A stretch of DNA of 36,524 nt. Origin: Oscillospiraceae bacterium. Lineage in GTDB: Bacteria > Bacillota > Clostridia > Oscillospirales > Ruminococcaceae. The stretch is from NCBI GenBank assembly GCA_017545185.1, contig JAFWQJ010000075.1, forward strand, positions 1 through 36,524, written 5' to 3'. Below the pieces are notes generated by a model. The model was given only the letters and a program-made list of their open reading frames with translations, was not told where the DNA came from and ran no database searches. This document shows positions 7,192 through 15,293 of this stretch, one piece after another; position 1 is the first letter of the stretch, and every line of letters starts with the position of its first letter. Position numbers and translations under genes: made by a program.

Positions 7192-7797
7192 ATGACCGAT
7201 CAGGAGCTCAGCCTGAAGAAAGAGGAATTTCTCAGCATTTACAGGGAAAACATCACCCGCAAGGGCGCCGATAAGCTGCTGGAATATCTGCTTTCCGAGG
7301 AGAGCGATTTCTTCACCGCGCCCGCATCCACGCGCTATCACGGCGCATACGAGGGCGGCCTGCTGGTGCACTCGCTGAATGTGTACCACAATCTGACGGA
7401 ATATCTGGCGCGCAGCCGCTGCAGCGAGGTCTTTCACATTCCGGAGTATTCCGCGGAAAGCATCGCGATCTGTGCGCTGCTGCATGATCTCTGCAAGATG
7501 AATTTCTATACCGTCGATTACCGCAATGCCAAGAATGAAAAGGGCGTCTGGGAAAAGGTGCCCTATTACAAGATCGACGACCGCCTGCCCTACGGACACG
7601 GCGAAAAATCCGTGTTCCTGATCCAGTTCTTCATGCACCTGCGCAAGGAGGAAGCCATGGCGATCCGCTGGCACATGGGCTTCTCCGGCCCGGAGGATCA
7701 GAACACCGTCGGCAGAGCACTGGAAATGTACCCGCTGGCCTTCGCGCTGCATGTCGCGGACATGGAGGCAAGCTATTTCTTAGAGGGCACTGTCTGA
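7192..7797 (+). CDS. HD-domain metal-dependent phosphohydrolase
   Basis: This is a 201-residue cytoplasmic protein of the HD superfamily; its substrate cannot be told from sequence. The ATG has AAGGAGGA nine bases upstream, and the first residues are MTDQELSLKKEEFLSIY. The metal motif is present as GGLLVHSLNV (first His), CALLHDLCKMNFY (the HD pair), YGHGEKS and later IRWHMGF. It precedes a GH13 gene by 112 bases with no terminator between, so the two may share a transcript. The spacer holds a GAAGGCG/CGCCTTC hairpin. Related small HD proteins occur widely in Clostridia and some phages as uncharacterised hydrolases. Confidence 0.88.
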   Translation: MTDQELSLKKEEFLSIYRENITRKGADKLLEYLLSEESDFFTAPASTRYHGAYEGGLLVHSLNVYHNLTEYLARSRCSEVFHIPEYSAESIAICALLHDLCKMNFYTVDYRNAKNEKGVWEKVPYYKIDDRLPYGHGEKSVFLIQFFMHLRKEEAMAIRWHMGFSGPEDQNTVGRALEMYPLAFALHVADMEASYFLEGTV

Positions 7798-7909
7798 ACG
7801 CGCATATCTCCGGAAGAATCCGGCAAGATACATATATATGACCCGAAGGCGTGCGTCTGTCCGCCTTCCCGCACCTGACCCTCTGACAGATACAAGGAGT
7901 GTGACTGAA

Positions 7910-9616
7910 ATGTCCTGGGAACAGAATGCTTTGTTTTATCACATCTATCCGCTCGGATTGTGTGGTGCGCCGTGGGAGAATCCCGGCGGCGAGCCCGTCA
8001 GCCGGATCGACAGGATCCATGCGTGGATCCCGCACCTGAAAAAGCTGCATGTCAATGCGGTGTATTTCAGCCCGCTGTGGGAATCCGGCACGCACGGCTA
8101 CGATACGCATGATTATACGAAGCTCGACCGCCGCCTCGGCACAAATGCCGACTTCGCAAGGCTCTGCGATGCGCTCCACGCAAACGGCATCCGCGTCGTG
8201 ATCGACGGCGTGTTCAATCATGTCGGACGCGGCTTCTTCGCGTTTCAGGATGTGCTGAAAAACGGGCAGAACTCCCCCTATTGCAGCTGGTTCTGCAATC
8301 TGTGGTTCGGCGGCTCCAACCGCTTCGGCGACCCGTTCTCCTACGAATCGTGGCACGGCTGCGAGGAGCTCGTCAAGCTGAATCTGAAAAATAACGATGT
8401 GGTCAATTATCTGGAATCCGCGATCCTCGGCTGGATGGATCAGTTCCATATCGACGGCATCCGCTTTGACGCCGCGGACTGCATCGACCACGATTTCTTT
8501 CGCCGCATCCGGCATACGATCAAAAGCAAAAATCCGGACTGCTGGCTCATGGGCGAGCTGATCCACGGCAATTACGCGCAGTTCGCAAACCCGGATATGC
8601 TCGATTCCTCGACGAATTACGAATGCTGGAAGGGCATCTGGTCGTCGCATAACGACAAGAATTATTTTGAGATCAACTACGCGATAAACCGCCAGCAGGA
8701 TATCTACCGGAATCTGCTGCTCTATAATTTCGCGGATAATCACGACGTTGCGCGTCTGGCGACACAGCTGCGCGACAAGCGTCATCTGCCGCTGGTTTAC
8801 GCGCTGCTCTACGCGATGCCGGGCATCCCGTCGCTGTATTACGGCTCGGAATTCGGCATCGAGGGCGAAAAGCAGCAGGGCTCCGACGCGAATCTCCGGC
8901 CTGCGCTGGATATCGCGGAGATGCACCCCGAACAGAATCCGCTGACGCAGTTCCTGTACCGGCTGGGCGCGGCGTACATGCTGAAGCCCGCGCTGCATAC
9001 CGGCAGCTTCCGGACGGTCGAGGTGCGGAACCAGCAGCTCGTGTTCTGCCGCGGCGAGGGCGATGACGCGGTCTACTGCGTGCTGAACCTCTCCGATCAG
9101 CCGAGCGGTCTGCCGCTGCCGATCGGCGGCGACGGCTGGTGCGACCTGCTGACCGGCGCTCATGTTGAGGCGACCGGCGGCATCACGGCGCCGGCGTTCT
9201 CTGCCATGTGGATCGCGAAGGCGACGCCGGAGGAGCTGCAGCGCATGACTGCCGATGACGTATCCGCAGAGGACGCATTTGCGGCGGACGCGATCGCAGA
9301 AACGGCGCAGGATTCCGGTGATGAACCGCATCTCCCGCAGGAGCCCGAACAGCCTGCCGCTGAGCCGGAGATCCCGGCGGCACCCGCAGAAATGACTGCC
9401 GCAGAGCTGGTCTGGAAGCTGTCTCTGCTTGACCGCTGCATGACGCGGGAAAAGCTGACCGAAGCCTTCGGCAGAGAACCCGAAGATAAAAAAGAGGGCA
9501 GCAATGTCGTGTATGAATATCAGTTTGACGGCGGTGTGACGCTGCGGCTTTGGGGAGACCCGATCCTCCGCGCCGCCCTGCAGTCCGGCGACCGCGCCTT
9601 CGAGATCGTGCTGTAG
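7910..9616 (+). CDS. GH13 alpha-amylase-family enzyme with acidic/Pro linker and unknown C-terminal domain
   Basis: This intracellular alpha-glucan hydrolase or transferase (no signal peptide, 568 residues) starts MSWEQNALFYHIYPLG after AAGGAG. The four GH13 regions are intact: DGVFNH (99-104), GIRFDAAD with nucleophile Asp187, GELIHG with acid/base Glu216, and FADNHD with Asp279. The catalytic barrel and C-terminal beta domain end near residue 440. An Ala/Glu/Asp/Pro-rich linker of about 55 residues follows, then a compact segment of about 75 residues (from MTAAELVWKLSLLDRCM to the stop) that I do not recognise. It probably acts on maltodextrins from glycogen or starch with the phosphorylase and second GH13 downstream. 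Exact specificity is unknown. Confidence 0.93.
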   Translation: MSWEQNALFYHIYPLGLCGAPWENPGGEPVSRIDRIHAWIPHLKKLHVNAVYFSPLWESGTHGYDTHDYTKLDRRLGTNADFARLCDALHANGIRVVIDGVFNHVGRGFFAFQDVLKNGQNSPYCSWFCNLWFGGSNRFGDPFSYESWHGCEELVKLNLKNNDVVNYLESAILGWMDQFHIDGIRFDAADCIDHDFFRRIRHTIKSKNPDCWLMGELIHGNYAQFANPDMLDSSTNYECWKGIWSSHNDKNYFEINYAINRQQDIYRNLLLYNFADNHDVARLATQLRDKRHLPLVYALLYAMPGIPSLYYGSEFGIEGEKQQGSDANLRPALDIAEMHPEQNPLTQFLYRLGAAYMLKPALHTGSFRTVEVRNQQLVFCRGEGDDAVYCVLNLSDQPSGLPLPIGGDGWCDLLTGAHVEATGGITAPAFSAMWIAKATPEELQRMTADDVSAEDAFAADAIAETAQDSGDEPHLPQEPEQPAAEPEIPAAPAEMTAAELVWKLSLLDRCMTREKLTEAFGREPEDKKEGSNVVYEYQFDGGVTLRLWGDPILRAALQSGDRAFEIVL

Positions 9617-9703
9617 GTATCGCTTCGCGATGATTTAGAATGGGGCTCCGCCCCAAACCCTGCCAAAGGGACACTGTCCCTTTGGAATCCCGTTATGAAT
9701 AAC

Positions 9704-9739
9704 AAAAAGGACGCTGATGATGAAATCGGCGTCCTTTTT
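9704..9739 (+). terminator. Bidirectional terminator after the GH13 gene
   Basis: AAAAAGGACGC pairs with GCGTCCTTTTT, and the stem extends inward with TGAT/ATCG pairs. It is symmetric, so it can also stop the minus-strand lipoprotein transcript. It begins the repeat-like block described at 9740-9902, and a sister hairpin lies at 22046-22079. The 9617-9703 stretch before it holds two short hairpins, GGGGC/GCCCC and CCAAAGGGACA/TGTCCCTTTGG. Confidence 0.85.
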
Positions 9740-9902
9740 TCATTTTCAGTTGTGCTTGCGGCGGGCTTCAGCGCTGGGAGCGATAACTTCAAAGAAGCCG
9801 CCCCGCGGCGTGTGCTGCGATTGTTGGGAGAGCTTCGCTAACCGCCCCCGGAGGGAACTGCCCGGTTTCGCTGTGCGAAACGTGGGGCTCCCCGCCGCCC
9901 GC
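9740..9902. repeat. Dispersed intergenic repeat, copy A
   Basis: Blocks shared in order with copy B (22083-22219) are CGGCGGGCTTCAG, TGGGAG, CAAAGAAGCCGC, GCGGCGTGT, TTGGGAGAGCTTCGCT and ACCGCCCCCGGAGGGAA, then GGGGCTCCCCGC. Both copies follow a GGACGC...GCGTCC terminator and end at the 3' end of a minus-strand gene. A fragment (CCCGCGGGGGCTCCCCGCC) also lies near 1215. No coding capacity was seen. Confidence 0.75.
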
Positions 9903-10502
9903 TTATCCGAATAAAAATGCGCCGTCGGCGTTTTTCAGCACGAACATTTCGCCGTTGGTGATGATCGGCACAGCCTCCTCGTCGCCCTCATAGAGCGCAT
10001 ACAGCGTAAACAGCACATCATGCATCTCCGAAGCATCCTTCTTCGTGCTTTCAACGAACGCGTCGTCAAAGATGCCCGCCCTGGAATAGGCATTGAAGAA
10101 ATCGTCAAGATCCTCCTTCTCAGGCGGATAGTATTCGATCTGCAGCTCCGTCAGCTTCCAGCTGTCATAGCCGTCCTCATCAAACTGCGTACAGAGATCC
10201 TCGCGGAAGGTCGTTTCCGGATCCGTGCCCTGCGATTCCAGAAATTTGCCGTAGCTCTCCTGATAAGGCGGATACACGGTTTTCTGATACGCCGCATAAT
10301 CCTTGTGTTCGATCGCCTCGAAATATGCCTTCATCAGGTCGGCATATTCCTGATCCATGCCGTTTCCGCAGGTGACCTTCAGGCCGTCCGTCTGCTCTGT
10401 GCGCTCTCCTGCGGAGGAACCGCCCTGCGCCGTATTGCTGCAGGCCGTGCAGCAGAACGCCGTCACCGCCGCGCAGCAGATCCCAATGATCCGTTTCATC
10501 AT
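9903..10502 (-). CDS. Predicted lipoprotein, paralogue of the upstream gene
   Basis: This 199-residue protein has a short signal sequence MMKRIIGICCAAVTAFC and a Cys after TA (CCTAC, an imperfect lipobox) that suits lipid attachment. A Ser/Gly/Glu/Thr spacer follows, then an alpha/beta domain of about 150 residues (FEAIEHKDYAAYQKTVYPP to the C-terminal IITNGEMFVLKNADGAFLF). Size, spacing and the pattern of the last beta strands match the upstream protein at 10514-11158, so the pair looks like a tandem duplication. The start is chosen behind GGAGGG; the adjacent second ATG is equally possible. The function is unknown. It probably shares a transcript with the ABC-F gene and its paralogue. Confidence 0.8.
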   Translation of the reverse strand: MMKRIIGICCAAVTAFCCTACSNTAQGGSSAGERTEQTDGLKVTCGNGMDQEYADLMKAYFEAIEHKDYAAYQKTVYPPYQESYGKFLESQGTDPETTFREDLCTQFDEDGYDSWKLTELQIEYYPPEKEDLDDFFNAYSRAGIFDDAFVESTKKDASEMHDVLFTLYALYEGDEEAVPIITNGEMFVLKNADGAFLFG

Positions 10503-10513
10503 ACATCCCTCCG

Positions 10514-11158
10514 TCAGGTATAGATCAGATACCATGTATCCTTGTATTTCAGCGCAAACAGCCGCTCGCCCTCGATCAGCGAATCCGTCTCGCCGTGGAT
10601 GCCCGCGCCCTTGTCGCAGAAGTAGCGGTCAATTGTCAGCTCATAGAATGCCTGCAGTTCCTTCGTGACAGGCTCCTGACCGCTGTCCTCCGCAAGCTGA
10701 TCCAGCATCAGATAAAGCGCGTCGTAGTCCTCGGAAACGCCCTGTTTTGTGACCATTTCCGTGATATCAAGCAGCGCAAAATCAAATTCGCCGCCGTGGA
10801 GCGACTCCATGGCATCATGCGTATTTTTCACGACATCCGCATCGGTATACTTGCCCTCGTAGACCGTTTCCAGCTCGTAATCATGATACAGCGGAAACAG
10901 CACCGCGGAAAATTCCTCTGCATCATTCTCCTGCAATGCGTGATAATAATGGCCGAGCTTTTCCGCAAGCGCATCCTCAATGAACCGCCGGTCATACTGC
11001 AGCGGCACGGAAAACTCCGTGTTCTTGATGAGCGTTGCGCCGTAGGGCATATCGTCCTCGGTCATATTGAGGCTGCTGCTGTCTGAATTTCCGCAGCCCG
11101 TCAGCGGACAGGCCGTCAGCAGCAGGGCACCCGCAAGCGCAATGAATCTCCGTTTCAT
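10514..11158 (-). CDS. Predicted lipoprotein of unknown function
   Basis: The 214-residue protein begins MKRRFIALAGALLLTACPL and has a good lipobox LTGC followed by GNSDSSS, so the mature protein is probably tethered to the outer face of the membrane. The ATG at 11158 was chosen because AAGGAG sits 7 bases upstream; the ATG at 11164 is too close. The mature domain is acidic and mostly helical at first (IEDALAEKLGHYYHALQEN), and ends with strands around ERLFALKYKDTWYLIYT. It lies 27 bases after the ABC-F gene and 11 bases before its paralogue, so the three are probably co-transcribed. I do not recognise the family. Confidence 0.82.
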   Translation of the reverse strand: MKRRFIALAGALLLTACPLTGCGNSDSSSLNMTEDDMPYGATLIKNTEFSVPLQYDRRFIEDALAEKLGHYYHALQENDAEEFSAVLFPLYHDYELETVYEGKYTDADVVKNTHDAMESLHGGEFDFALLDITEMVTKQGVSEDYDALYLMLDQLAEDSGQEPVTKELQAFYELTIDRYFCDKGAGIHGETDSLIEGERLFALKYKDTWYLIYT

Positions 11159-11185
11159 ATTCATTCTCCTTTTTGTTCTGCCGGA

Positions 11186-13108
11186 TCATGCATCCTCCAG
11201 CATAATCAATTCCTCCAGCAGATCGTCCAGCTGCTGCCGGATCTCCTCCAGCCGCAGACAGACCTGCTGCATCTTCTCATAATCACCCGCAACGGCAGGG
11301 TCGGAAAGCGATTCCTGCAGCGTGTTCTGCTCCGCCTGCAGATCGTCCATTTCCTGCTCGATGCGCTTTTGCTCGGCGCGGCGCTTCGCTTCCAGACTGC
11401 GCTGCTCCTTGGAACGGTAGCCGGACTTTTTGTCCTCCTCGGCCTTTCTGCGCTTTTCCTCTGCCGCGGCAGTCTGCTCGGCCTCGGTTTTCCGGCGGAT
11501 CTGTTCCTGATAGGCCGTGAATCTGCCCTTGAACCGTTCCAGCGTGCCGTTCTCCATAACGAACAGATTGTCCGCGATGCGGTCAAGCAGATAGCGGTCA
11601 TGGCTGACGAACAGGATCGTGCCGTCAAAATCGCAGAGTGCCTGCTCAAGAATTTCCTTTGTCGCAAGGTCAAGGTGGTTCGTCGGCTCGTCGAGCAGCA
11701 GCACATTGCCGTGCTCCATCATCAGGATCGCAAAGCAGAGCTTGGCGCGCTCGCCGCCGGAGATCACGCCGGTCTCCTTAAAGACATTCTCGCCGGTCAG
11801 TCTGACCTGTCCGAGCAGGCTCCTGACCTCAAAATCGCTGAGCGCCGGATAGCGGTCGTGGAGCTCGTCAAAAACCGTTGCATAGGGGTTGAGGCTTTCG
11901 CTCTCCTGCTCAAAGCAGCCGAGCCGCGTGCCCGCTGCCCAGCGGACAAGTCCCTTGTGCGGCAGGATATTCCGCAGCACCTTGAGCAGCGTCGATTTGC
12001 CCGCGCCGTTCTCGCCGATAATGCCGATCTTCTCGCCGCGGCGCACCGTGAACGAGAGATTGTCCATGAGCGTTTTCTGCTGCGTCCCGCTGCCGACGGT
12101 CAGGTCAATGCCCTTGACCTCCAGCAGGTCGATCGGCGGCACGACGCTGTATGTAAACTGCAGCCGCGCCTGCTTGTTCGCCGCGTACGGCTTGTCGATG
12201 CGCTCCATTTTTTCGAGCTGCTTTTCGCGGGACTTCGCGGATTTCGCCGTCGATGCGCGCACCTTGTTCCGTGCGACATAATCCTCCAGCTTCGCGATCT
12301 CCCGCTGCTGCGCCTCGTATTCCTTCTGCTGCCGCTCCCGCGATTCCGCCCGCAGCTTCGTGAAGGCGGTGTAATTGCCCTTGTAGCGCGTCAGCTCGCC
12401 GCGTTCCAGCTCGCAGATGCTCGTGCAGAGGCGGTCGAGGAAAAAGCGGTCATGGCTGACGATCAGCAGCGCGCCGCGCCAGCCCTTGAGATAATCCTCC
12501 AGCCAGCCGACCGTCTGGAAATCGAGGTGGTTCGTCGGCTCGTCGAGGATCAGCAGATCGGGTGCTTCGAGCAGCAGCTTGCAGAGCGCGAGCCGCGTTT
12601 TCTCGCCGCCGGAAAATCCCCCGACCGTGCGGGATAAGTCCGCCTCCGAAAAGCCCATGCCGTAGAGCACGGTGCGGATGCGGACATCCGTCGTATAGCC
12701 GTCGTTGATCTCGAAATACGCGGAAAGCCGCGCATATTCGTCCAGTTCCGCATCGCTGAGGCCGCCGCTTTCCATTTTTGCTTCCAGTGCCTGCATGATC
12801 TGCTTTGCCTCGCGGAGCGGTGCAAAGGCACTGTTCATTTCCTCCTGAACGGTCTTGCTGCCGTCCAGCCCGGCATTCTGCGCCAGATAGCCGATCCGCA
12901 GATTCGGCGCCTTGGCGATCGCGGGCTCGTCGTGCTCAAAGGCATCGGGGAGCTCCTTCTCCGTCAGAATGCGCAGGAAGGTACTCTTGCCGCAGCCGTT
13001 GTCGCCGACCAGACCGATCCGGTCCTGATTTTCCACGGTCAGCGCGACCGACCGCAGAACGTGGTTATCCTGATAGAACTTGTTGATTCCGGTACATGAA
13101 ATCAGCAT
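11186..13108 (-). CDS. ABC-F family ATP-binding protein
   Basis: This 640-residue soluble protein has two ABC ATPase domains and no membrane segments, as expected for ABC-F proteins that act on ribosomes. Domain 1 has Walker A GDNGCGKST (35-43), signature FSGGEKTRLAL and LLILDEPTNHLDF. Domain 2 has GENGAGKST, ISGGERAKL and LLLDEPTNHLDL. The linker between them is long and charged (RESRERQQKEYEAQQREIAKLEDYV). The C-terminus has a Lys/Glu coiled coil (KRRAEQKRIEQEMDDLQ) like YdiF/Uup types. Some ABC-F proteins give antibiotic resistance, but nothing here proves that. It follows the GH13 gene by 62 bases without a clear promoter, so it may be read through from there. Confidence 0.93.
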   Translation of the reverse strand: MLISCTGINKFYQDNHVLRSVALTVENQDRIGLVGDNGCGKSTFLRILTEKELPDAFEHDEPAIAKAPNLRIGYLAQNAGLDGSKTVQEEMNSAFAPLREAKQIMQALEAKMESGGLSDAELDEYARLSAYFEINDGYTTDVRIRTVLYGMGFSEADLSRTVGGFSGGEKTRLALCKLLLEAPDLLILDEPTNHLDFQTVGWLEDYLKGWRGALLIVSHDRFFLDRLCTSICELERGELTRYKGNYTAFTKLRAESRERQQKEYEAQQREIAKLEDYVARNKVRASTAKSAKSREKQLEKMERIDKPYAANKQARLQFTYSVVPPIDLLEVKGIDLTVGSGTQQKTLMDNLSFTVRRGEKIGIIGENGAGKSTLLKVLRNILPHKGLVRWAAGTRLGCFEQESESLNPYATVFDELHDRYPALSDFEVRSLLGQVRLTGENVFKETGVISGGERAKLCFAILMMEHGNVLLLDEPTNHLDLATKEILEQALCDFDGTILFVSHDRYLLDRIADNLFVMENGTLERFKGRFTAYQEQIRRKTEAEQTAAAEEKRRKAEEDKKSGYRSKEQRSLEAKRRAEQKRIEQEMDDLQAEQNTLQESLSDPAVAGDYEKMQQVCLRLEEIRQQLDDLLEELIMLEDA

Positions 13109-13142
13109 ACATACTCCATAATCTTATTGTTTCGTCTTGCGA

Positions 13143-13170
13143 TTCACTCTTTACTGTTCACTGTTAACTT
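13143..13170. repeat. Short GTGAACAGTGAA-type repeat between GH13 and ABC-F genes
   Basis: TTCACT, TTCACTGTT and AACTTTT units here are the complement of GTGAACAGTGAAAAGTGAA at 15066-15084. They are partly repeated at 15146-15176 and 17870-17880. Such units flank both ends of the second GH13 gene. Confidence 0.55.
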
Positions 13171-15045
13171 TTACAGCTCCACCTTGACCGCCGCAAAGCC
13201 GTAGGGCGGCAGCTTGACGTCATTGCCGCTGATCTCGCCGTGCACGACGTCGAACATTGTATAGCGGTCGGTGAACGGGGTCTTGTCCACGTTGAAGTGG
13301 ATCTCGTGATCCGAGCGGTTCAGTGCGATGACCATGGCCTTTCTGCGGTGCTTTCTGTAGCGCGCAAACACGATATAGTCATCGTCCAGCGTGAGGAATT
13401 TCAGGTCGCCGTCCACAAAGACCTTCGAGAGATGCCGGATCCTTGCCAGCGTTCTCGTAAATTCGATCAGCTCCTGATCCTCATGCCCCCACGGATAGCA
13501 GCGGCGGTTGAACGGGTCGCCGTAGCCGTCCAGACCCGCTTCGTCGCCGTAGTAGATGCTCGGGACGCCGGGCAGGAAGAACTGCAGCACCATTGCGACC
13601 TTCAGCTTCTTCTTGCCGATGTCGTACTGCTGCGGGGTCAGGCGGCGTTCGGCTGCCCAGTCCTTGCTCTTGCCCTCGGAAGATTCCCCGCCGAGCACGG
13701 TGATCGCACGTTCAATGTCATGCGTCGAGACGAAATTCATCAGCACATCGACTGCGCATTTCGGATAGTTTTCGAGGATCGTCATGATCTGGCTGCGGAA
13801 GTCATACGGGCTGCAGCCGCCGAGATACTGCATGATCGCCGTCCGGAACGGGTAGTTCATGACAGAATCGAGCTGCGCGCCGAGCAGATACCGCCGCCGG
13901 ATGCCGTAGGCCTCCTTGGTCGTCGCATCCTCCCAGACCTCGCCGATGACGACATGCTCGCCGTCCGCGCGCTTGACGCAGTCGTGCAGCCGTTCGAGGA
14001 ACGCGTCGGGCAGCTCGTCGGCGACGTCCAGACGGAAGCCCGCCGCGCCGAGGCTCATCCAGTATTCGAGCACACCGCCCCTGCCGCAGATATAGTCGGT
14101 ATATTCCGGCTGGTTCTCGTTGACATTCGGCAGCGTGTCGATCCCCCACCAGCTCTCGTAGCTGTTCGGATACTGGTGGAAGGTATACCACTTGTAGTAA
14201 GGGCTCTCCTGCGAGTTGTACGCGCCGACCGTGTCATACCGGCAGAACTTGTTGAAGTAGATGCTGTCCGCGCCGGTGTGCGAGAATACGCCGTCAAGGA
14301 TCACGCTGATGCCGAACCGCGCCGCCTCCTTGCAGAGCCGTGCAAAATCCTGATTCGTGCCGAGCAGCGGATCGACCTGCCGGTAATTCGCCGTATTGTA
14401 GCGGTGATTCTCGTGCGCCTCGAAGATCGGGTTCAGATAAATGCAGGTGACGCCGAGGGATTCCAGATACGGAAGCTTCTGGACGATGCCCTCTAAGTCG
14501 CCGCCGAAATAGTCGTTGTTCCAGACATGCCCGTTCTGATCCGGACGGTACCACGGGGTCCCGCCCCAGTCGTCGCGGAGCACGCGGTCCTGCGGGATAT
14601 TCTCATGCGGCAGGCCGCTCTTGCAGAAGCGGTCCGGGAAGATCTGATACATGATGCCGCCCTTCAGGAAGTCGGGCGTTTCATAATGCTCATCGTAGAC
14701 CGTCAGCTGAAAGAGGTCGCCTTCCCCGATGACGCCCTCATGTGCGGCGGCCTTTTTGATGTAATACCAGCGTCCGCCTGCCATATACGAGAAGTAATAA
14801 TAATGCACGCCGGGGATCTTCGCGGAGCAGGTCGCGGAATAGAGGATCTGATCTCCGCTTTCCGTGACCGTGTTCATCGGAATGAACCGCTCCTTCATGC
14901 CCGGACGGTAAAGCACGAGCATCGGATTTGTATCCGGCTTCGTTTCCCGCGGCAGACAGACCGTAAAAGTGCAGGGCTCATTCTGCCGCAGCGCACCGAA
15001 CACGGATTTATACCGCCTGTCCCAGCTGTCATAGATTCGTTTCAT
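13171..15045 (-). CDS. GH13 neopullulanase/cyclomaltodextrinase-like alpha-glycosidase
   Basis: This 624-residue cytoplasmic enzyme hydrolyses maltodextrins or related alpha-glucans. Residues 1-120 form an N-terminal beta domain like those of the cyclomaltodextrinase/neopullulanase group (ends LFQLTVYDEHYETP). The barrel begins GGIMYQIFPDRF and contains NNDYFGGDLEGI, DGVFSHTG (251-258), GFRLDVADE with nucleophile Asp340, VIGEVWED with Glu369 and VSTHDIERA with Asp443. All catalytic residues are present. The ATG is preceded by AGAGGG. It lies between glycogen phosphorylase and the ABC-F gene on the same strand and probably debranches or shortens chains for the phosphorylase. No signal peptide is seen. 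Confidence 0.94.
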   Translation of the reverse strand: MKRIYDSWDRRYKSVFGALRQNEPCTFTVCLPRETKPDTNPMLVLYRPGMKERFIPMNTVTESGDQILYSATCSAKIPGVHYYYFSYMAGGRWYYIKKAAAHEGVIGEGDLFQLTVYDEHYETPDFLKGGIMYQIFPDRFCKSGLPHENIPQDRVLRDDWGGTPWYRPDQNGHVWNNDYFGGDLEGIVQKLPYLESLGVTCIYLNPIFEAHENHRYNTANYRQVDPLLGTNQDFARLCKEAARFGISVILDGVFSHTGADSIYFNKFCRYDTVGAYNSQESPYYKWYTFHQYPNSYESWWGIDTLPNVNENQPEYTDYICGRGGVLEYWMSLGAAGFRLDVADELPDAFLERLHDCVKRADGEHVVIGEVWEDATTKEAYGIRRRYLLGAQLDSVMNYPFRTAIMQYLGGCSPYDFRSQIMTILENYPKCAVDVLMNFVSTHDIERAITVLGGESSEGKSKDWAAERRLTPQQYDIGKKKLKVAMVLQFFLPGVPSIYYGDEAGLDGYGDPFNRRCYPWGHEDQELIEFTRTLARIRHLSKVFVDGDLKFLTLDDDYIVFARYRKHRRKAMVIALNRSDHEIHFNVDKTPFTDRYTMFDVVHGEISGNDVKLPPYGFAAVKVEL

Positions 15046-15059
15046 GCCAATCCCTCTGA

Positions 15060-15180
15060 TTCAATAGTGAACAGTGAAAAGTGAAGAATCAAGGTATCGC
15101 CTCCGGCGATGCTTTTCAGATCGTCCCCGCAGGGCACGCCGCATCTATTCACTGTTCGTTGTTCATTATTCACTTTCCGT
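15060..15180. repeat. Inverted intergenic repeat between glgP and the GH13 gene
   Basis: ATAGTGAACAGTGAAAAGTG near 15063 and its imperfect inverse around 15146-15176 (ATTCACTGTTCGTTG...) bracket about 60 bases. The core carries GGTATCGCCTCCGGCGATG, similar to GGTATCGCTTCGCGATGA at 9616. It may be a degenerate mobile-element-like repeat. Confidence 0.5.
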
Positions 15181-15248
15181 GCCGCCGGCACCGAAAGAAA
15201 AGGGGGCGATCCTCTGACCGCCCACTCCCCACACGATATATATGATCT

Positions 15249-15280
15249 CCCTCCGCTCCGTTCCCCGACGGAACGGAGGG
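15249..15280 (-). terminator. Hairpin after glgP, possible terminator or processing site
   Basis: CCCTCCGTTCCGT pairs with ACGGAGCGGAGGG (one G-T pair) around a short loop, 14 bases after the glgP stop. No T-run follows on the minus strand, so read-through into the GH13 gene is plausible and an mRNA-stabilising role is possible. Confidence 0.45.
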
Positions 15281-15293
15281 AAAATGCTTCTGC

